From NCBI GenBank assembly GCA_037478935.1, contig JBBFLR010000004.1, positions 1 through 64,000 on the forward strand: a DNA stretch of 64,000 nt, read 5' to 3'. Below the pieces are notes generated by a model that was not told the DNA's origin, did no database searches, and was given only the letters and a program-made list of their open reading frames with translations. Within the stretch, counting starts at the first letter, position 1; every line of letters begins with the position of its first letter. A program made the position numbers and the translations under genes. Source of the stretch: Candidatus Methanosuratincola sp. (GTDB lineage Archaea; Thermoproteota; Methanomethylicia; Methanomethylicales; Methanomethylicaceae). Positions 42,286-51,691 of this stretch are shown here, one piece after another.

Positions 42286-42291
42286 GTGCCA

Positions 42292-43836
42292 TCACTGTCC
42301 CCGTAATTCAGCCGCATTAATTTCCTTTTCTACCCAGGCAAACCTCCTCTGCAGGGACTTGGAGTAGTAGAGCTTCCAGTCAAAATCTATCCGCCGCCCC
42401 CAGTCGGCATAGACCCTGGGGTCGATGTAGTTCTTGAGGGAGGTGTTCAGGTTGTAGTCTTTGGTCGCCTTCATTGCCTTGATCCTGAGTTGGAGCTCCT
42501 TTATCTTTTCGGGCTTGGCGTTCTTCTCCTTCAGTGCCTTGAGCCGATCCTCCTTCTTCCTCAGGGACTCCTCCCAGGTCTTCGGCAGCTTTCTCTTGTG
42601 GTTGCAGACCTTTGCAGCCTCCAGGTTAGCCATCGTCGCGTGGTACTTCTTCACAAAGGCAGGGTCGTCCTTCTCAACATCAGCCTTCTCCAAATAGCCC
42701 TTAGTTGTGGTCGAAGCATGGTAGGTTCTGAAGACCTTGGCGGTGAGCCCGGGCATTATCTCAGCCAGGTACGCGTTCACCTTCTGCGATCTCACGCCGT
42801 TGAATACCGTCTCCTTGCCTTCTTCGATGAACTCCTTCAGGTTTTGGATGACGACTGCGGGGGGCTTGATCGTGCTGACCCACCGCACCGAGTCCTTGCC
42901 GAGGAAATCGAAAGTTACCTCGCCCTTCCCCTCGTCTATGCTTATGTGCTCGGGCCTGAGCGTCGTGGCCCCCACGGTGTCCGCCTCGTCCTCATCCTTC
43001 TCGTCCCCGACCCTCATCTTCAGCGCGTCGATCAGGTAGCAGACCGTCGCGACCTTCCTCTGCAGGGGATCCTGCGACTCTAGGCCCACCAGTATGTGGT
43101 CCCTTACCTCCCTGATTTTTCCCTCGAGCTCCCAGGCTTTATTGAACTTTTCAACATCCCTGACCTGCTTGATGTAAGCGGTGTCCGAGAGCCAGACGTA
43201 CTTCATCTTGTCCCTGAGCCTGTCCCTCCACCTTGCTATCCAGAGCGAGCCAGGATCGAAGATCACGCCGCCCCACCTTCCCCCGTCCGGTGGCTCTGGA
43301 ACAGGGGCATCAGGAGATAGATTCAGCGTGATGTCCTCTGACTTGACTCCTGGCTTCCATCGTCCGCGCATCGGGTGGTCCCCCCTGCCCATGAAGATGG
43401 AGGCGGGCTCTACCATGTAGTTGCTTATCTCCATCGGCATGCCGTTGACGTATGCGTAACCGTACTTCAGCCTGTTCTCCTCCCTTACCCTCTTCCGCTC
43501 GGCAGCCAGCGCCTTCCTCTCCTCCTTTGTCATCGCCTCCTTCTTCGCCTTCACTTCCTCGATCCATCTCGATATTTCAGAGAAATCAAAATCCTCTGGC
43601 TTCACCTTCCCCTTTATTCCCAGGGCCTCCCCGAAGTCGTGGAAGAAATTCCTGATAAATACCTTGTCTGTCGCATACTCCGTCCCAAGCTTCTTGACCC
43701 AGGCGACAGCCATCTCCTCCTGATCCCTGTTCAGCGTGATCTCCTGCCCCCTGAAGCGGATCCTGAAACCGACTGGCTTGTACGCTGGGATGAGCACACC
43801 ATTGTGGGCGAGCGTCTTAACCTCGAACTTCTCCAA
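42292..43836 (-). CDS. top1B: DNA topoisomerase IB (eukaryote-type)
   Basis: The 514-residue protein aligns in outline with the core, linker and C-terminal domains of eukaryotic topoisomerase I. Visible are the N-core GGRWGGVIFDPGSLWIARWR and catalytic Arg in ALKMRVG. It also has the Lys region FLGKDSVRW, Arg in KVFRTYHAST and His in KVCNHKR. A coiled-coil linker (about 405-450) precedes the nucleophile Y470 in NTSLKNYIDPR. It relaxes supercoils by a 3'-phosphotyrosine intermediate. Among archaea this enzyme is characteristic of Thaumarchaeota and relatives. The start is TTG 43836, and the N-terminus is short, lacking the eukaryotic tail. Confidence 0.95.
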   Translation of the reverse strand: MEKFEVKTLAHNGVLIPAYKPVGFRIRFRGQEITLNRDQEEMAVAWVKKLGTEYATDKVFIRNFFHDFGEALGIKGKVKPEDFDFSEISRWIEEVKAKKEAMTKEERKALAAERKRVREENRLKYGYAYVNGMPMEISNYMVEPASIFMGRGDHPMRGRWKPGVKSEDITLNLSPDAPVPEPPDGGRWGGVIFDPGSLWIARWRDRLRDKMKYVWLSDTAYIKQVRDVEKFNKAWELEGKIREVRDHILVGLESQDPLQRKVATVCYLIDALKMRVGDEKDEDEADTVGATTLRPEHISIDEGKGEVTFDFLGKDSVRWVSTIKPPAVVIQNLKEFIEEGKETVFNGVRSQKVNAYLAEIMPGLTAKVFRTYHASTTTKGYLEKADVEKDDPAFVKKYHATMANLEAAKVCNHKRKLPKTWEESLRKKEDRLKALKEKNAKPEKIKELQLRIKAMKATKDYNLNTSLKNYIDPRVYADWGRRIDFDWKLYYSKSLQRRFAWVEKEINAAELRGQ

Positions 43837-44048
43837 TGGTCATCGCCTGTGCTTTTAAATGATTATTGAAAATATTCATAAGCTTTTTTCTGGACACTAC
43901 GCATTTTTTATAAAAAAGGATTACGGCGCCAAACGAGTCCTGCCTCTCCAACGAAGTCAATATAAATGACTGCCTGTTATCGACTCTTGCAGGGACAGGA
44001 CAGGTTTATTAAAGATAAAAAGTAAGGGGAAGCCCTTCGGTGAACTCT

Positions 44049-45800
44049 ATGGCTAAGCTCACTCTGTCTGAGGTGATCCTCGAGAACTTCATGTCGTATG
44101 AGTACGCTAGGGTACAGCTTAACCGGGGGCTCAACCTCATATCCGGCCCTAATGGCGCTGGCAAGTCCTCGATCCTGCTCGCGATATCTGTGGCAACTGG
44201 TCAGAGCTATACCGAGCGGTCAAGGAAGCTCTCAGACCTGATTAGGCGGGGGAAGGAGACGGCACGGGTTACGCTCGTGCTCAACAACACCGCTGTGGAC
44301 GGGAAGCGCCCCGTGCCCCTCATCAACAGCGATCTGATCACCGTCTCCAGGTATCTCAAAAAGGATGGAACCTACTGGTTTGAGATAAACTCAAAAGAGG
44401 CCAGCAAGTTCGACGTGAACCGCCTCTTCAAGAGCGTCGGGATGAATCCCGACAACATGCTGATAATAATGCACCAGAACATGATAGAGGAGTTCGCGAT
44501 AACCTCGCCCGAAGAAAAGCTCAGGATGGTGGAAGAGGCTGTAGGCTTCCTTCAGTACAGGAATGCAATATTCGAGGCCGAGGAGAAGCTGAGCCGCATC
44601 CTTGGGGAGGAGGAGGCAACAACCCAGCTCCTGGGCAGCGCAGAGCAGACGCTGGCATACTGGAAGGATCTTAACGACCGTTACGAAGAGAAGAGGCGCC
44701 TGCTCGACAGGAAGTCCTACTTGGAGAGGGAGATGGTCTGGGCACAGGTCATAAAGGGCGAGAAAGCCGTAGCCTCGATCGAAGAGAGGATCCGCCTCAA
44801 GTCCGCGCAACTCGAGGACCTTAGGGAGGGGATGGCCCAGAAGAAGGCGGCTGCGGAGCAGCTATGGTCCGACTACCTGGCTGAAAAGGAGAGGCTGAGG
44901 GAACTTCTCGCCGGTTCCGGGCGGCTCCAAGAGAGGGGCCTTTCCGACGAACGGCTCGACTCGATAGTGAGATCTTACGTGGACGCCAGGGTCGAAGAGG
45001 CAGTCATGCGGTATCGGTCAAACGAGATAGAACAGGAGATCCGAGACCTGAAATCCGGTCTTGAAGAGGCGAAGAAATCGCTCGCAGAGGTCCAGCGCGA
45101 GATCAAAGACGCAGGAGAGCGCATCCAGACTGCTAGGGCGCTCCTGGAGATATCGGACGAGATAAGGTACGTCAATGCCCACCTTCTCTCGCTTGGCGAC
45201 GTTCCGGATGATGCCCCGTCGATGTATGAGGCATACAAGAAGACCTACCAGGAGTTGAAGCAGAAGGCGGCTGTAGTCGGAGAGAACAGGAAACACCTGA
45301 TCGAGGAGATAGGGGAGCGGAAGAGGATCTGGAGGGAAGTCCTCGAGAGGCTTGTCGCGGAGATAACCCCGATATACCGGACCGTCCTGAGCAGGGTGGG
45401 GGGGACGGGCGATATACGCCTCTCGAACATGGACGACCCAGAGAAGGCGGGGATCGAGGTGACTGTCGGTTTCAGAGGGGCCTCTCCGGTCCTGTTAGAC
45501 GCCTATGCGCAGAGCGGGGGCGAGCGTGCGGTAGCTACCATGGCCTTCCTTCTCGCGCTGCAGCACCAGCTCAAGTCCCCGGTGAGGGCGGTCGACGAGT
45601 TCGACGTGCACATGGATCCTTTCAACAGGGAAGCTATGATGCGGATGCTATTCTCGTTCATGAACGAGAACTCGGACGTCCAGTTCATAGTGATAACCCC
45701 GAGCCAGCTCAGCGCTGTGGGAGACTTTGCTAACATAATCTTTGTACAGAACGTCCATGGCAAGTCGGAGGTGGCAAGGGCTGCCGCAGCAAGGGCGTAG
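44049..45800 (+). CDS. Short SMC-like ATPase, Smc5/6-related
   Basis: The 583-residue protein has an N-terminal half-ATPase with Walker A SGPNGAGKSS (residues 32-41) and a Q-loop near HQNMIEEFA. A coiled coil runs in two arms (about 170-280 and 320-440), and the C-terminal half has signature QSGGERAVATM (from 488) and Walker B VRAVDEFDVHMDPFNRE (D516, E517). The DEFDV-MD-NRE wording is that of Smc6/Smc5, not canonical SMC or Rad50, and no CxxC zinc hook is present. It is half the length of an SMC. GGTGA lies five bases before ATG 44049. It overlaps the next gene by 44 bases. Confidence 0.85.
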   Translation: MAKLTLSEVILENFMSYEYARVQLNRGLNLISGPNGAGKSSILLAISVATGQSYTERSRKLSDLIRRGKETARVTLVLNNTAVDGKRPVPLINSDLITVSRYLKKDGTYWFEINSKEASKFDVNRLFKSVGMNPDNMLIIMHQNMIEEFAITSPEEKLRMVEEAVGFLQYRNAIFEAEEKLSRILGEEEATTQLLGSAEQTLAYWKDLNDRYEEKRRLLDRKSYLEREMVWAQVIKGEKAVASIEERIRLKSAQLEDLREGMAQKKAAAEQLWSDYLAEKERLRELLAGSGRLQERGLSDERLDSIVRSYVDARVEEAVMRYRSNEIEQEIRDLKSGLEEAKKSLAEVQREIKDAGERIQTARALLEISDEIRYVNAHLLSLGDVPDDAPSMYEAYKKTYQELKQKAAVVGENRKHLIEEIGERKRIWREVLERLVAEITPIYRTVLSRVGGTGDIRLSNMDDPEKAGIEVTVGFRGASPVLLDAYAQSGGERAVATMAFLLALQHQLKSPVRAVDEFDVHMDPFNREAMMRMLFSFMNENSDVQFIVITPSQLSAVGDFANIIFVQNVHGKSEVARAAAARA

Positions 45801-46590
45801 CGAGGAGTACTACGAGGAACTGGCAAGGATAATAAACCTCTGCCAGAGCATAAGCACAAAAAGCGACGACCCCTTCCTTGTGGACATACCCCAGAAGCTC
45901 ACAATTCTGAAGCGCCTCCTGCCTAAATGGAAGCTCATCGACGACCTGCTCATGGACGCAGAGGCGATAAAGGAGCTGTCTCTCATGGTGAAGCTCCAAA
46001 GCGACTGGGTGAAGCGTCGTGCCTCGGGGCTTTTCATCGATCCCTTCCTCGTTGAAGTGAAGATAAAACTCCTCAGCAAGGAGTCCTTGGCATATTCCGT
46101 CCTCTCTTCCTGGCACCCTCTGGTCGCTATGGATCAGCTCACCCCTGAGCGCCTCGAGGATGCATTGGATTACTGGAACTCGATCCTCCCGCTCTCACAG
46201 CGGGTCAAGGAGGGGCCCTCAGATCAGACCTCTTCGGACAGGACGGTTGACATAGCAGAGCTCGTGAAGCTGAGGTTCATCTCAGAGCGAACCTTCAACG
46301 AGGACGTTCGGCAGATGCGGTCAAGACTGATCGAATCTGCAAAGGACGGACCTGTTGACTACTGGAGGTTCGTCCTCGCCCCTTCATACGAGGAGACCGC
46401 GATGAATGCATATCGCCTTTCATTTCTGGTCTCGAAGGGCCTGGCCAACCTGATAATTAACCCCATCGAGGAGACCATCCTGGTCGAGCCTGCAGAGGGC
46501 GTGGAGAACAGGCGGGGAGGCCGTTCAGTGGTCATCAGCATAAGCTACGAAAAGTGGAGATCTATGATCAAGGAGGGTGATAGAAAATGA
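45757..46590 (+). CDS. Kleisin-like subunit of the SMC-like complex
   Basis: The 277-residue protein has a helical N-terminal half, an acidic/Ser linker near residues 150-165, and a C-terminal winged helix (about 200-255: SRLIESAKDGPVDYWRFVL, YEETAMNAYRLSFLVSKGLA, NLIINPIEETILVEP). That arrangement matches the ScpA/kleisin C-terminal domain that binds the SMC head. The start inside the SMC gene and the four-base overlap with the next gene mean the three are co-translated. The assignment is from fold pattern and position, not from a strong motif. Confidence 0.5.
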   Translation: MASRRWQGLPQQGRSEEYYEELARIINLCQSISTKSDDPFLVDIPQKLTILKRLLPKWKLIDDLLMDAEAIKELSLMVKLQSDWVKRRASGLFIDPFLVEVKIKLLSKESLAYSVLSSWHPLVAMDQLTPERLEDALDYWNSILPLSQRVKEGPSDQTSSDRTVDIAELVKLRFISERTFNEDVRQMRSRLIESAKDGPVDYWRFVLAPSYEETAMNAYRLSFLVSKGLANLIINPIEETILVEPAEGVENRRGGRSVVISISYEKWRSMIKEGDRK

Positions 46591-47177
46591 GCGAGGACGC
46601 ATCACTCGCAAAAAAGGTCAGGAAGGCAGCCCAGCTCATAATGTACCAGCACCACCGCCTTCCGGGCGTGAAGGGGTATGAACTAAGGAAGTACATCGGC
46701 AGGGACTTCATGAAGGTCGTCTCGCTGCTCCAGAGGAAGCTCGATGACCTTGGGCTTGAGGTGAAGACTGTGTATGCCGACGGACTGGAGCACCATAACC
46801 CGACCGAGGACGAGCTGGAGCAGGCGAGGTTCTATGTCATATCAAAAGCCCCTCTGCAGATGGGGGACGCATCGCTGTCGGGCTGGAGGATTGACACATT
46901 GGCTGTCTTCGCGGCCACCGTGGCATACCTGACCTCGAAGCAGGGCAGGGCGCCCAGGAGAGATGTGGAGGAGCTCCTCCAAGAGAAGTTCCCGGACTGG
47001 AAGATTGACCAGGATCTCAACCGGTTCATCAGGAGAGGTTACCTAGACGAGGACCAGAACGGCGTGCTGTTCATAGGGTGGAGGACGAGGGTCGAGATCG
47101 ACAGGAAGCGTCTCCTCGACATGATAGCGGGTTCTTCACCTGAAAAGGTGGATCTAGAAGCCGGACCCAAGTCCTAG
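46587..47177 (+). CDS. KITE-like tandem winged-helix protein (ScpB / Nse3-MAGE-like)
   Basis: The 196-residue protein shows two winged-helix-like parts. The first, at about 10-90, contains LRKYIGRDFMKVVSLLQRKL and ends in RFYVISKAPL. The second, at 105-175, contains IDTLAVFAATVAYLTSKQGR, DVEELL, a FIRRGYLDE segment and LFIGWRTRVEI. Order and wording resemble the MAGE/Nse3 domain (helix, VLV strand, 'EEEIWEFL', 'WGPRA') and bacterial ScpB. With the SMC and kleisin-like genes it completes a plausible SMC-kleisin-KITE set. Its end overlaps the convergent lhr gene. Confidence 0.5.
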   Translation: MSEDASLAKKVRKAAQLIMYQHHRLPGVKGYELRKYIGRDFMKVVSLLQRKLDDLGLEVKTVYADGLEHHNPTEDELEQARFYVISKAPLQMGDASLSGWRIDTLAVFAATVAYLTSKQGRAPRRDVEELLQEKFPDWKIDQDLNRFIRRGYLDEDQNGVLFIGWRTRVEIDRKRLLDMIAGSSPEKVDLEAGPKS

Positions 47178-50053
47178 GCTCCTGCGTCAAGTCTCCTGTG
47201 GCGGAACCTGCTCTTCAACGCGCTCTTCTCTTCCCTTATTATCATGTCTACGAGCGTATCGAGGTCCTTAATGCTGGAAGTCGCTATCGTGAACGCCACG
47301 GGCTTAGGGATGCCCTTCGAAGCTATAACCATCGCTGCCTGCAGCCCGTACCCTCCAACCAGCTCTCCAGTCTCAACCGCCTCTTTGAGCATGGGCTTAT
47401 GCCTCTCGGACACCTTTCCGAGCTCTGACCTCTCTGACGCCATCTGGGCCACTTCGTTGGTGTCCTCGTCGAGCAGCCCAATCTTGGCAGAACCGCACTC
47501 CGGGCACTTCAGCCCCCCGATGAACCTCTTTATCTTCACGTTCTCGACGAACCTGAAGCATTCGGTGCAGATTGCAACCCTCGCCTCATTCAGGAGCCTT
47601 GCCTTAGCCGACTCGATGAGTAGCCTCCTGAGCCTGTCTGCAGGCACCAGATCCGTCTTCCAGCTGAGCTCCCTTATGCCGACCCTTGAGATCGGAGACA
47701 GCGGCAACTCAGGATCCATCACTCTGACTTTGAACCTCCCTGACTTGATTCCGTCTACAACCGAGACGAGTCCTTCAAGATCCAAGTCCTTTGTGAACAC
47801 TTCGCTCATCGCCTCCTCGTAGACGATGCTCCCCTTCAGATTCTCCACTAGCTGAACCGACCCGACATCGCCTATCTCTGCCTCCTTGCTTATGACACCC
47901 ATCCTCTTGGCTACGTGGATTAGCCTCCTCCTAAAGAGCCCTGTCTTTTCGACAGCAACCTCGGCGACTCTCCGCACCTCGCTGGCTTCGAGCCCCCTAA
48001 GGATCTCTGCCACTAGCGCAGGACTTACATTCGCCTTAACGAAGACCCGGTAGGCATCCTGCGAGGTCCCCGCGCCCACGCCCGTCCTCTGAGTTATCAT
48101 ATACCCGAGTATCCTTGAGAGTGCCTTGTTTATCATAAGACCGAAAGCGCAACTGATTATGACATACCCCTCCCATCCTTCGACCGTCACCACATCGTCT
48201 GTCGGGATCTCCCACCTCCCCTCAGCCTGCTCCTTCAACTCTTGGAGGGCTCTGAAGAGCGTGTCCCTGGATATCGGGTAATCCTTAAGCAATTCATCGA
48301 TGACCGCGTCGTACCCTTTGCCCTGCCTCAGAGCGCTCGCTGCCCTCTTCCTTATTCTGCCGACCTCTTGGGCAACATCAAATGGTACTGGTATCTCGTC
48401 ACCGATCCAGTCGGGTATCGCGCCCGTCGGGTCATCCTCTGCCCTGACGTACACGGTGTTCTTGTACACCTGTACTATCTTCCAAGGGGATCCCCTTACT
48501 ATGAACTTGACACCCGGCTCACCATACTCCGCAACGAATGCTTCATCGAGCAGCCCTATAGCCTCGTCTGTCTTGTCATCAATTACAACGTAGTGCTTCT
48601 CCTCGGGAATCATTGAGAGGTTCTCGAAGTAATATTGATAGAGTGCCTCTGTGGGCCTCGACTTTATGAAGAGCCCCTCCTCTGGGAGGTAGAGTGCGAG
48701 TCTAGGCCTCCTGTTGCTCATATACTCGAGTACCCTTTCTAGCCTCTCCTCTCCCATATTTGAGAATGGGTAGGCCCTCCTCACAATCGAGAGCGCCTCG
48801 CCGACCCCCCTCCTGCCCTCGTCAAGTATAAGCCCCGCGGCTTGGTGGGTCAGCACATCATAGGGACTCTCGATGATCTTGACCTCCTCAAGCTCCTCGG
48901 CCAGCGCCTTCCTTACTATGACTGCGGACTCGAGCGCATCGTCCGAGTCCATAGTTACTATCACGCCCTTCGAGACGCCCCCCACCCAGTGCCCTGAACG
49001 GCCCACCCTCTGGAGCAACCTCGTCACCTGCCTGGGCGAGTTGTACTGTATTACCAGGTCGACATTCCCGATGTCGATCCCTAGCTCGAGCGAGGATGTG
49101 CAGACCACCCCTTTCAGCTCTCCCTTCTTCAGGCTCGACTCGACCTCAACCCTTGATGACTTTGCTAGGCTGCCGTGGTGAATGCTTATCGGTGCATTGA
49201 CATCCCATATCCTGAACCTGCTCGCCAAGATCTCTGCCTCTGATCTCGTGTTTGTGAAGATGAGCGTCGACCTGTTCTTCTCAATCAGCTCTTTCAGCCT
49301 CCTAAGCCTCGCTGCAACCTCCGGGAATGTGGCAAGCTTCTCTGCTAGCCCGTAGTCTTGGCTTTCCGCTTCAGGGAGAATAACATCGAGGGCAAGGTCC
49401 TTTGCGACCGAAACCTGGACGATCTCGCACTCTCTGCCTGACCCGACGAGGAACTTACCCACAAGCTCTGGCGATCCTATTGTCGCTGAGAGCCCGATCA
49501 CCTGGGGCTCGGCTGACGCGATCTCTCTGAGCCTCTCCAGCGCTACCGTCAGCTGGACTCCTCGCTTGTCATTTGCCAGCTCGTGGATCTCGTCGACTAT
49601 TACCCACCTCACCTTTGACAAATGCCTCTTCAGGTTCCTACCTGGGAGCATCGCTTGGAGCGTCTCGGGAGTGGTGATCATTATGTCCGGCGGGGCCAAT
49701 GTTTGTCGCCCCCTCTCCTTCGTTTCGGTATCGCCGTGCCTTACTGCAACCTTAAGGTCGAGCCTGCTGCACCACCAGTGGAGCCTGTCGAGCAGGTCCC
49801 TGTTAAGCGCTCTCAGGGGGGAGATGTAGAGGACCCTGATCCCGCCTGTGCCGCCCTCCCTAATTATGCGATCCAAGACGGGCAGGAACGCAGCCTCGGT
49901 CTTTCCAGTCCCGGTTGGGGCGATGATGAGCACATTCTTACCTTGCATTATGAGCGGGATCGCCCTTCTCTGCGGCTCCGTGAACCCTTTGAAGCCCTTC
50001 TCCAGGACTATCCTCTGGATAGGCTTTGAAAAGACCGAGAAAAGCTCATCCAT
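47174..50053 (-). CDS. Lhr-type superfamily 2 helicase
   Basis: The 959-residue protein has helicase motifs I APTGTGKTEA, Ia PLRALNRDLLDRL, II VDEIHELAND, III SATIGSPEL, IV LIFTNTRSEAE, V ELGIDIGNVDLVIQY and VI QRVGRSGHW. These are followed by the Lhr winged-helix and core regions and a four-cysteine zinc motif near residue 860 (CTECF and CPECG). Lhr-core enzymes are 3'-5' DNA/RNA helicases in repair or RNA metabolism. ATG 50053 was preferred; a TTG at 50074 is upstream. It converges with the SMC operon by a four-base overlap. Confidence 0.93.
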   Translation of the reverse strand: MDELFSVFSKPIQRIVLEKGFKGFTEPQRRAIPLIMQGKNVLIIAPTGTGKTEAAFLPVLDRIIREGGTGGIRVLYISPLRALNRDLLDRLHWWCSRLDLKVAVRHGDTETKERGRQTLAPPDIMITTPETLQAMLPGRNLKRHLSKVRWVIVDEIHELANDKRGVQLTVALERLREIASAEPQVIGLSATIGSPELVGKFLVGSGRECEIVQVSVAKDLALDVILPEAESQDYGLAEKLATFPEVAARLRRLKELIEKNRSTLIFTNTRSEAEILASRFRIWDVNAPISIHHGSLAKSSRVEVESSLKKGELKGVVCTSSLELGIDIGNVDLVIQYNSPRQVTRLLQRVGRSGHWVGGVSKGVIVTMDSDDALESAVIVRKALAEELEEVKIIESPYDVLTHQAAGLILDEGRRGVGEALSIVRRAYPFSNMGEERLERVLEYMSNRRPRLALYLPEEGLFIKSRPTEALYQYYFENLSMIPEEKHYVVIDDKTDEAIGLLDEAFVAEYGEPGVKFIVRGSPWKIVQVYKNTVYVRAEDDPTGAIPDWIGDEIPVPFDVAQEVGRIRKRAASALRQGKGYDAVIDELLKDYPISRDTLFRALQELKEQAEGRWEIPTDDVVTVEGWEGYVIISCAFGLMINKALSRILGYMITQRTGVGAGTSQDAYRVFVKANVSPALVAEILRGLEASEVRRVAEVAVEKTGLFRRRLIHVAKRMGVISKEAEIGDVGSVQLVENLKGSIVYEEAMSEVFTKDLDLEGLVSVVDGIKSGRFKVRVMDPELPLSPISRVGIRELSWKTDLVPADRLRRLLIESAKARLLNEARVAICTECFRFVENVKIKRFIGGLKCPECGSAKIGLLDEDTNEVAQMASERSELGKVSERHKPMLKEAVETGELVGGYGLQAAMVIASKGIPKPVAFTIATSSIKDLDTLVDMIIREEKSALKSRFRHRRLDAGA

Positions 50054-50150
50054 AGAGTTGACCCAAGCTTCCAATCCGTCCTTTCATATATAAAATTCCC
50101 CGGGCATCTGCGGGGCATGCTTATAATCCAAAAACGTCCTATCTTCAGGC

Positions 50151-50693
50151 ATGGTGCAGATAGGCGTTCTCACTACATACGATCCCGTGCCTCCTGAGGT
50201 GGAGGCCAAAGCGAGGGCGCTCGGCAGTGCCATAGCGAAGGGTGGCCACGTGCTCATCACAGGTGGGGATGGCGGGCTGATGAGGACAGTCTCTGAGGCA
50301 GCATTCAAGGAAGGGGGTACGACTGTAGGGATCATGGCGATAGAGATGGAGAAGATCGACGATGCACACCCCTGGCATAACCCCTTCAACAGCGTTGTGA
50401 TACGGTCTGGACAGTCCTTCACTTCGAGGAGCTCAATGGTGGTGAGGAGCAGCGATGCCCTGATCCTTTTAGCAGGAGGGGTCGGTTCCCTCACCGAAGT
50501 TGCAATGGCATACAACATGAAGAAGCCTATTGTGGTCCTTGTGGGTACAGGGATGATGGCGGACAGGCTCGGGGAGCTCTTCCCTGACGGGTTCCTTGAC
50601 CACCGGAGGATGGTGCGCCTGCACTTCGAGGTAGACCCCCAGGGCGCGGTCGATCTCGCAGCCGAGCTCGCGAGGCAGCGGGGGCTACGATAG
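50151..50693 (+). CDS. LOG-family-like (TIGR00725-type) nucleotide-binding protein
   Basis: The 180-residue Rossmann-like protein has HVLITGGDGGLMRTVSEAAF, SFTSRSSMVVRSSDALILL and AGGVGSLTEVAMAYNMKKP, the GG and GGxGTxxE motifs of the family once called lysine-decarboxylase-like. Some members are cytokinin-riboside phosphoribohydrolases. The archaeal role is unknown but probably handles nucleotide 5'-monophosphates. The gene is divergent from lhr. Confidence 0.8.
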   Translation: MVQIGVLTTYDPVPPEVEAKARALGSAIAKGGHVLITGGDGGLMRTVSEAAFKEGGTTVGIMAIEMEKIDDAHPWHNPFNSVVIRSGQSFTSRSSMVVRSSDALILLAGGVGSLTEVAMAYNMKKPIVVLVGTGMMADRLGELFPDGFLDHRRMVRLHFEVDPQGAVDLAAELARQRGLR

Positions 50694-50707
50694 GCCCCTC
50701 AAACGCC

Positions 50708-51619
50708 TTATTTTGTGAGGTAGTCGAAGGCAGCAAGCGCTGCGACTGCGCCCTGTCCTGCCGAGATTATTGCTTGGCCATAGGGGAGATCAGTCACCTC
50801 CCCAGCCGCAAATATGCCCTCACAGCTCGTCCGCTGAAGCCTGTCTACGATAATCTGACCGTGCTGGTTCGTCTGGACAAGCCCCTTCAAGTAGTCGATC
50901 TTTACTTCCCTCCCTATTTCAATGAAGACTTTATGGACAGGCACCTCGAAAAGTCGGTGATCCTCCAAACTCTCCAGCAGCACGCTCTCCACCCTGTCCT
51001 TTCCCCTGATCTCCCTTACCGAAGTGCCAGTCATTATTTCCACATTGCCATTCCTTTTTACCCTGTTAACCAAGAGACCGTCAGCCCTGAACTCTCCCCT
51101 TCGGTGTATCAGATAGACTTTGGTGGCATACCTCGCCAGGAGATCTGCGCTCTGGAAGGCTGCATTGCCCCCTCCCACCACTGCAACCGTCTTGTTCCTT
51201 GTAAGGGGGGCATCACAAGTCGCACAGACGTAAACCCCCTTCCCAAAGAATTCTTCCTCTCCAGGGACATTCAGTTTCCTGTGCGAGCTGCCGCCCGTGG
51301 CTATGATACACTTCCCCAAGAACTCACTCCCTTCCTCGCAGATGATCCTGAAGATCTTACCTTCCATCCTGACCTCTTTGACCGCATCCTCAAAGACCTC
51401 GACGCCAAGCTCATTCAGTTGCTGCTCGAAGTACTCTGCTAGCTTCATACCTGACTTTTCCACGAATCCCGGGTAATTTTCAATGTTGGTGGTTAGAAGG
51501 ACCTGTCCGCCGATATCCTTAGTGATCAGCAGTGTGCTGAGTAGCTTCCTCTTTGCATAAATGGCGGCGCTGACCCCCGCAGGTCCGCCGCCGATTATTA
51601 TGAGATCAAAATTCTCCAT
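50708..51619 (-). CDS. trxB: Thioredoxin reductase
   Basis: The 303-residue flavoprotein has FAD-binding IIGGGPAGVSAAIYA, the redox pair in VYVCATCDAP, the pyridine-nucleotide site VAVVGGGNAAFQSADLL and a C-terminal FAD motif GIFAAGEVTDLPYGQAI. The nucleotide motif GGGNAA followed by HRRGEFRA is compatible with NADPH. It reduces thioredoxin-like proteins; candidates are at 55.8, 56.0 and 60.2 kb. It is divergent from the Rieske protein gene. Confidence 0.92.
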   Translation of the reverse strand: MENFDLIIIGGGPAGVSAAIYAKRKLLSTLLITKDIGGQVLLTTNIENYPGFVEKSGMKLAEYFEQQLNELGVEVFEDAVKEVRMEGKIFRIICEEGSEFLGKCIIATGGSSHRKLNVPGEEEFFGKGVYVCATCDAPLTRNKTVAVVGGGNAAFQSADLLARYATKVYLIHRRGEFRADGLLVNRVKRNGNVEIMTGTSVREIRGKDRVESVLLESLEDHRLFEVPVHKVFIEIGREVKIDYLKGLVQTNQHGQIIVDRLQRTSCEGIFAAGEVTDLPYGQAIISAGQGAVAALAAFDYLTK

Positions 51620-51691
51620 TGCCGCCCCGCCTCAGTTTTATCAATACAGTTCAATTTATTAACATTCTCCACAGATTAAAATGTGATAGAT

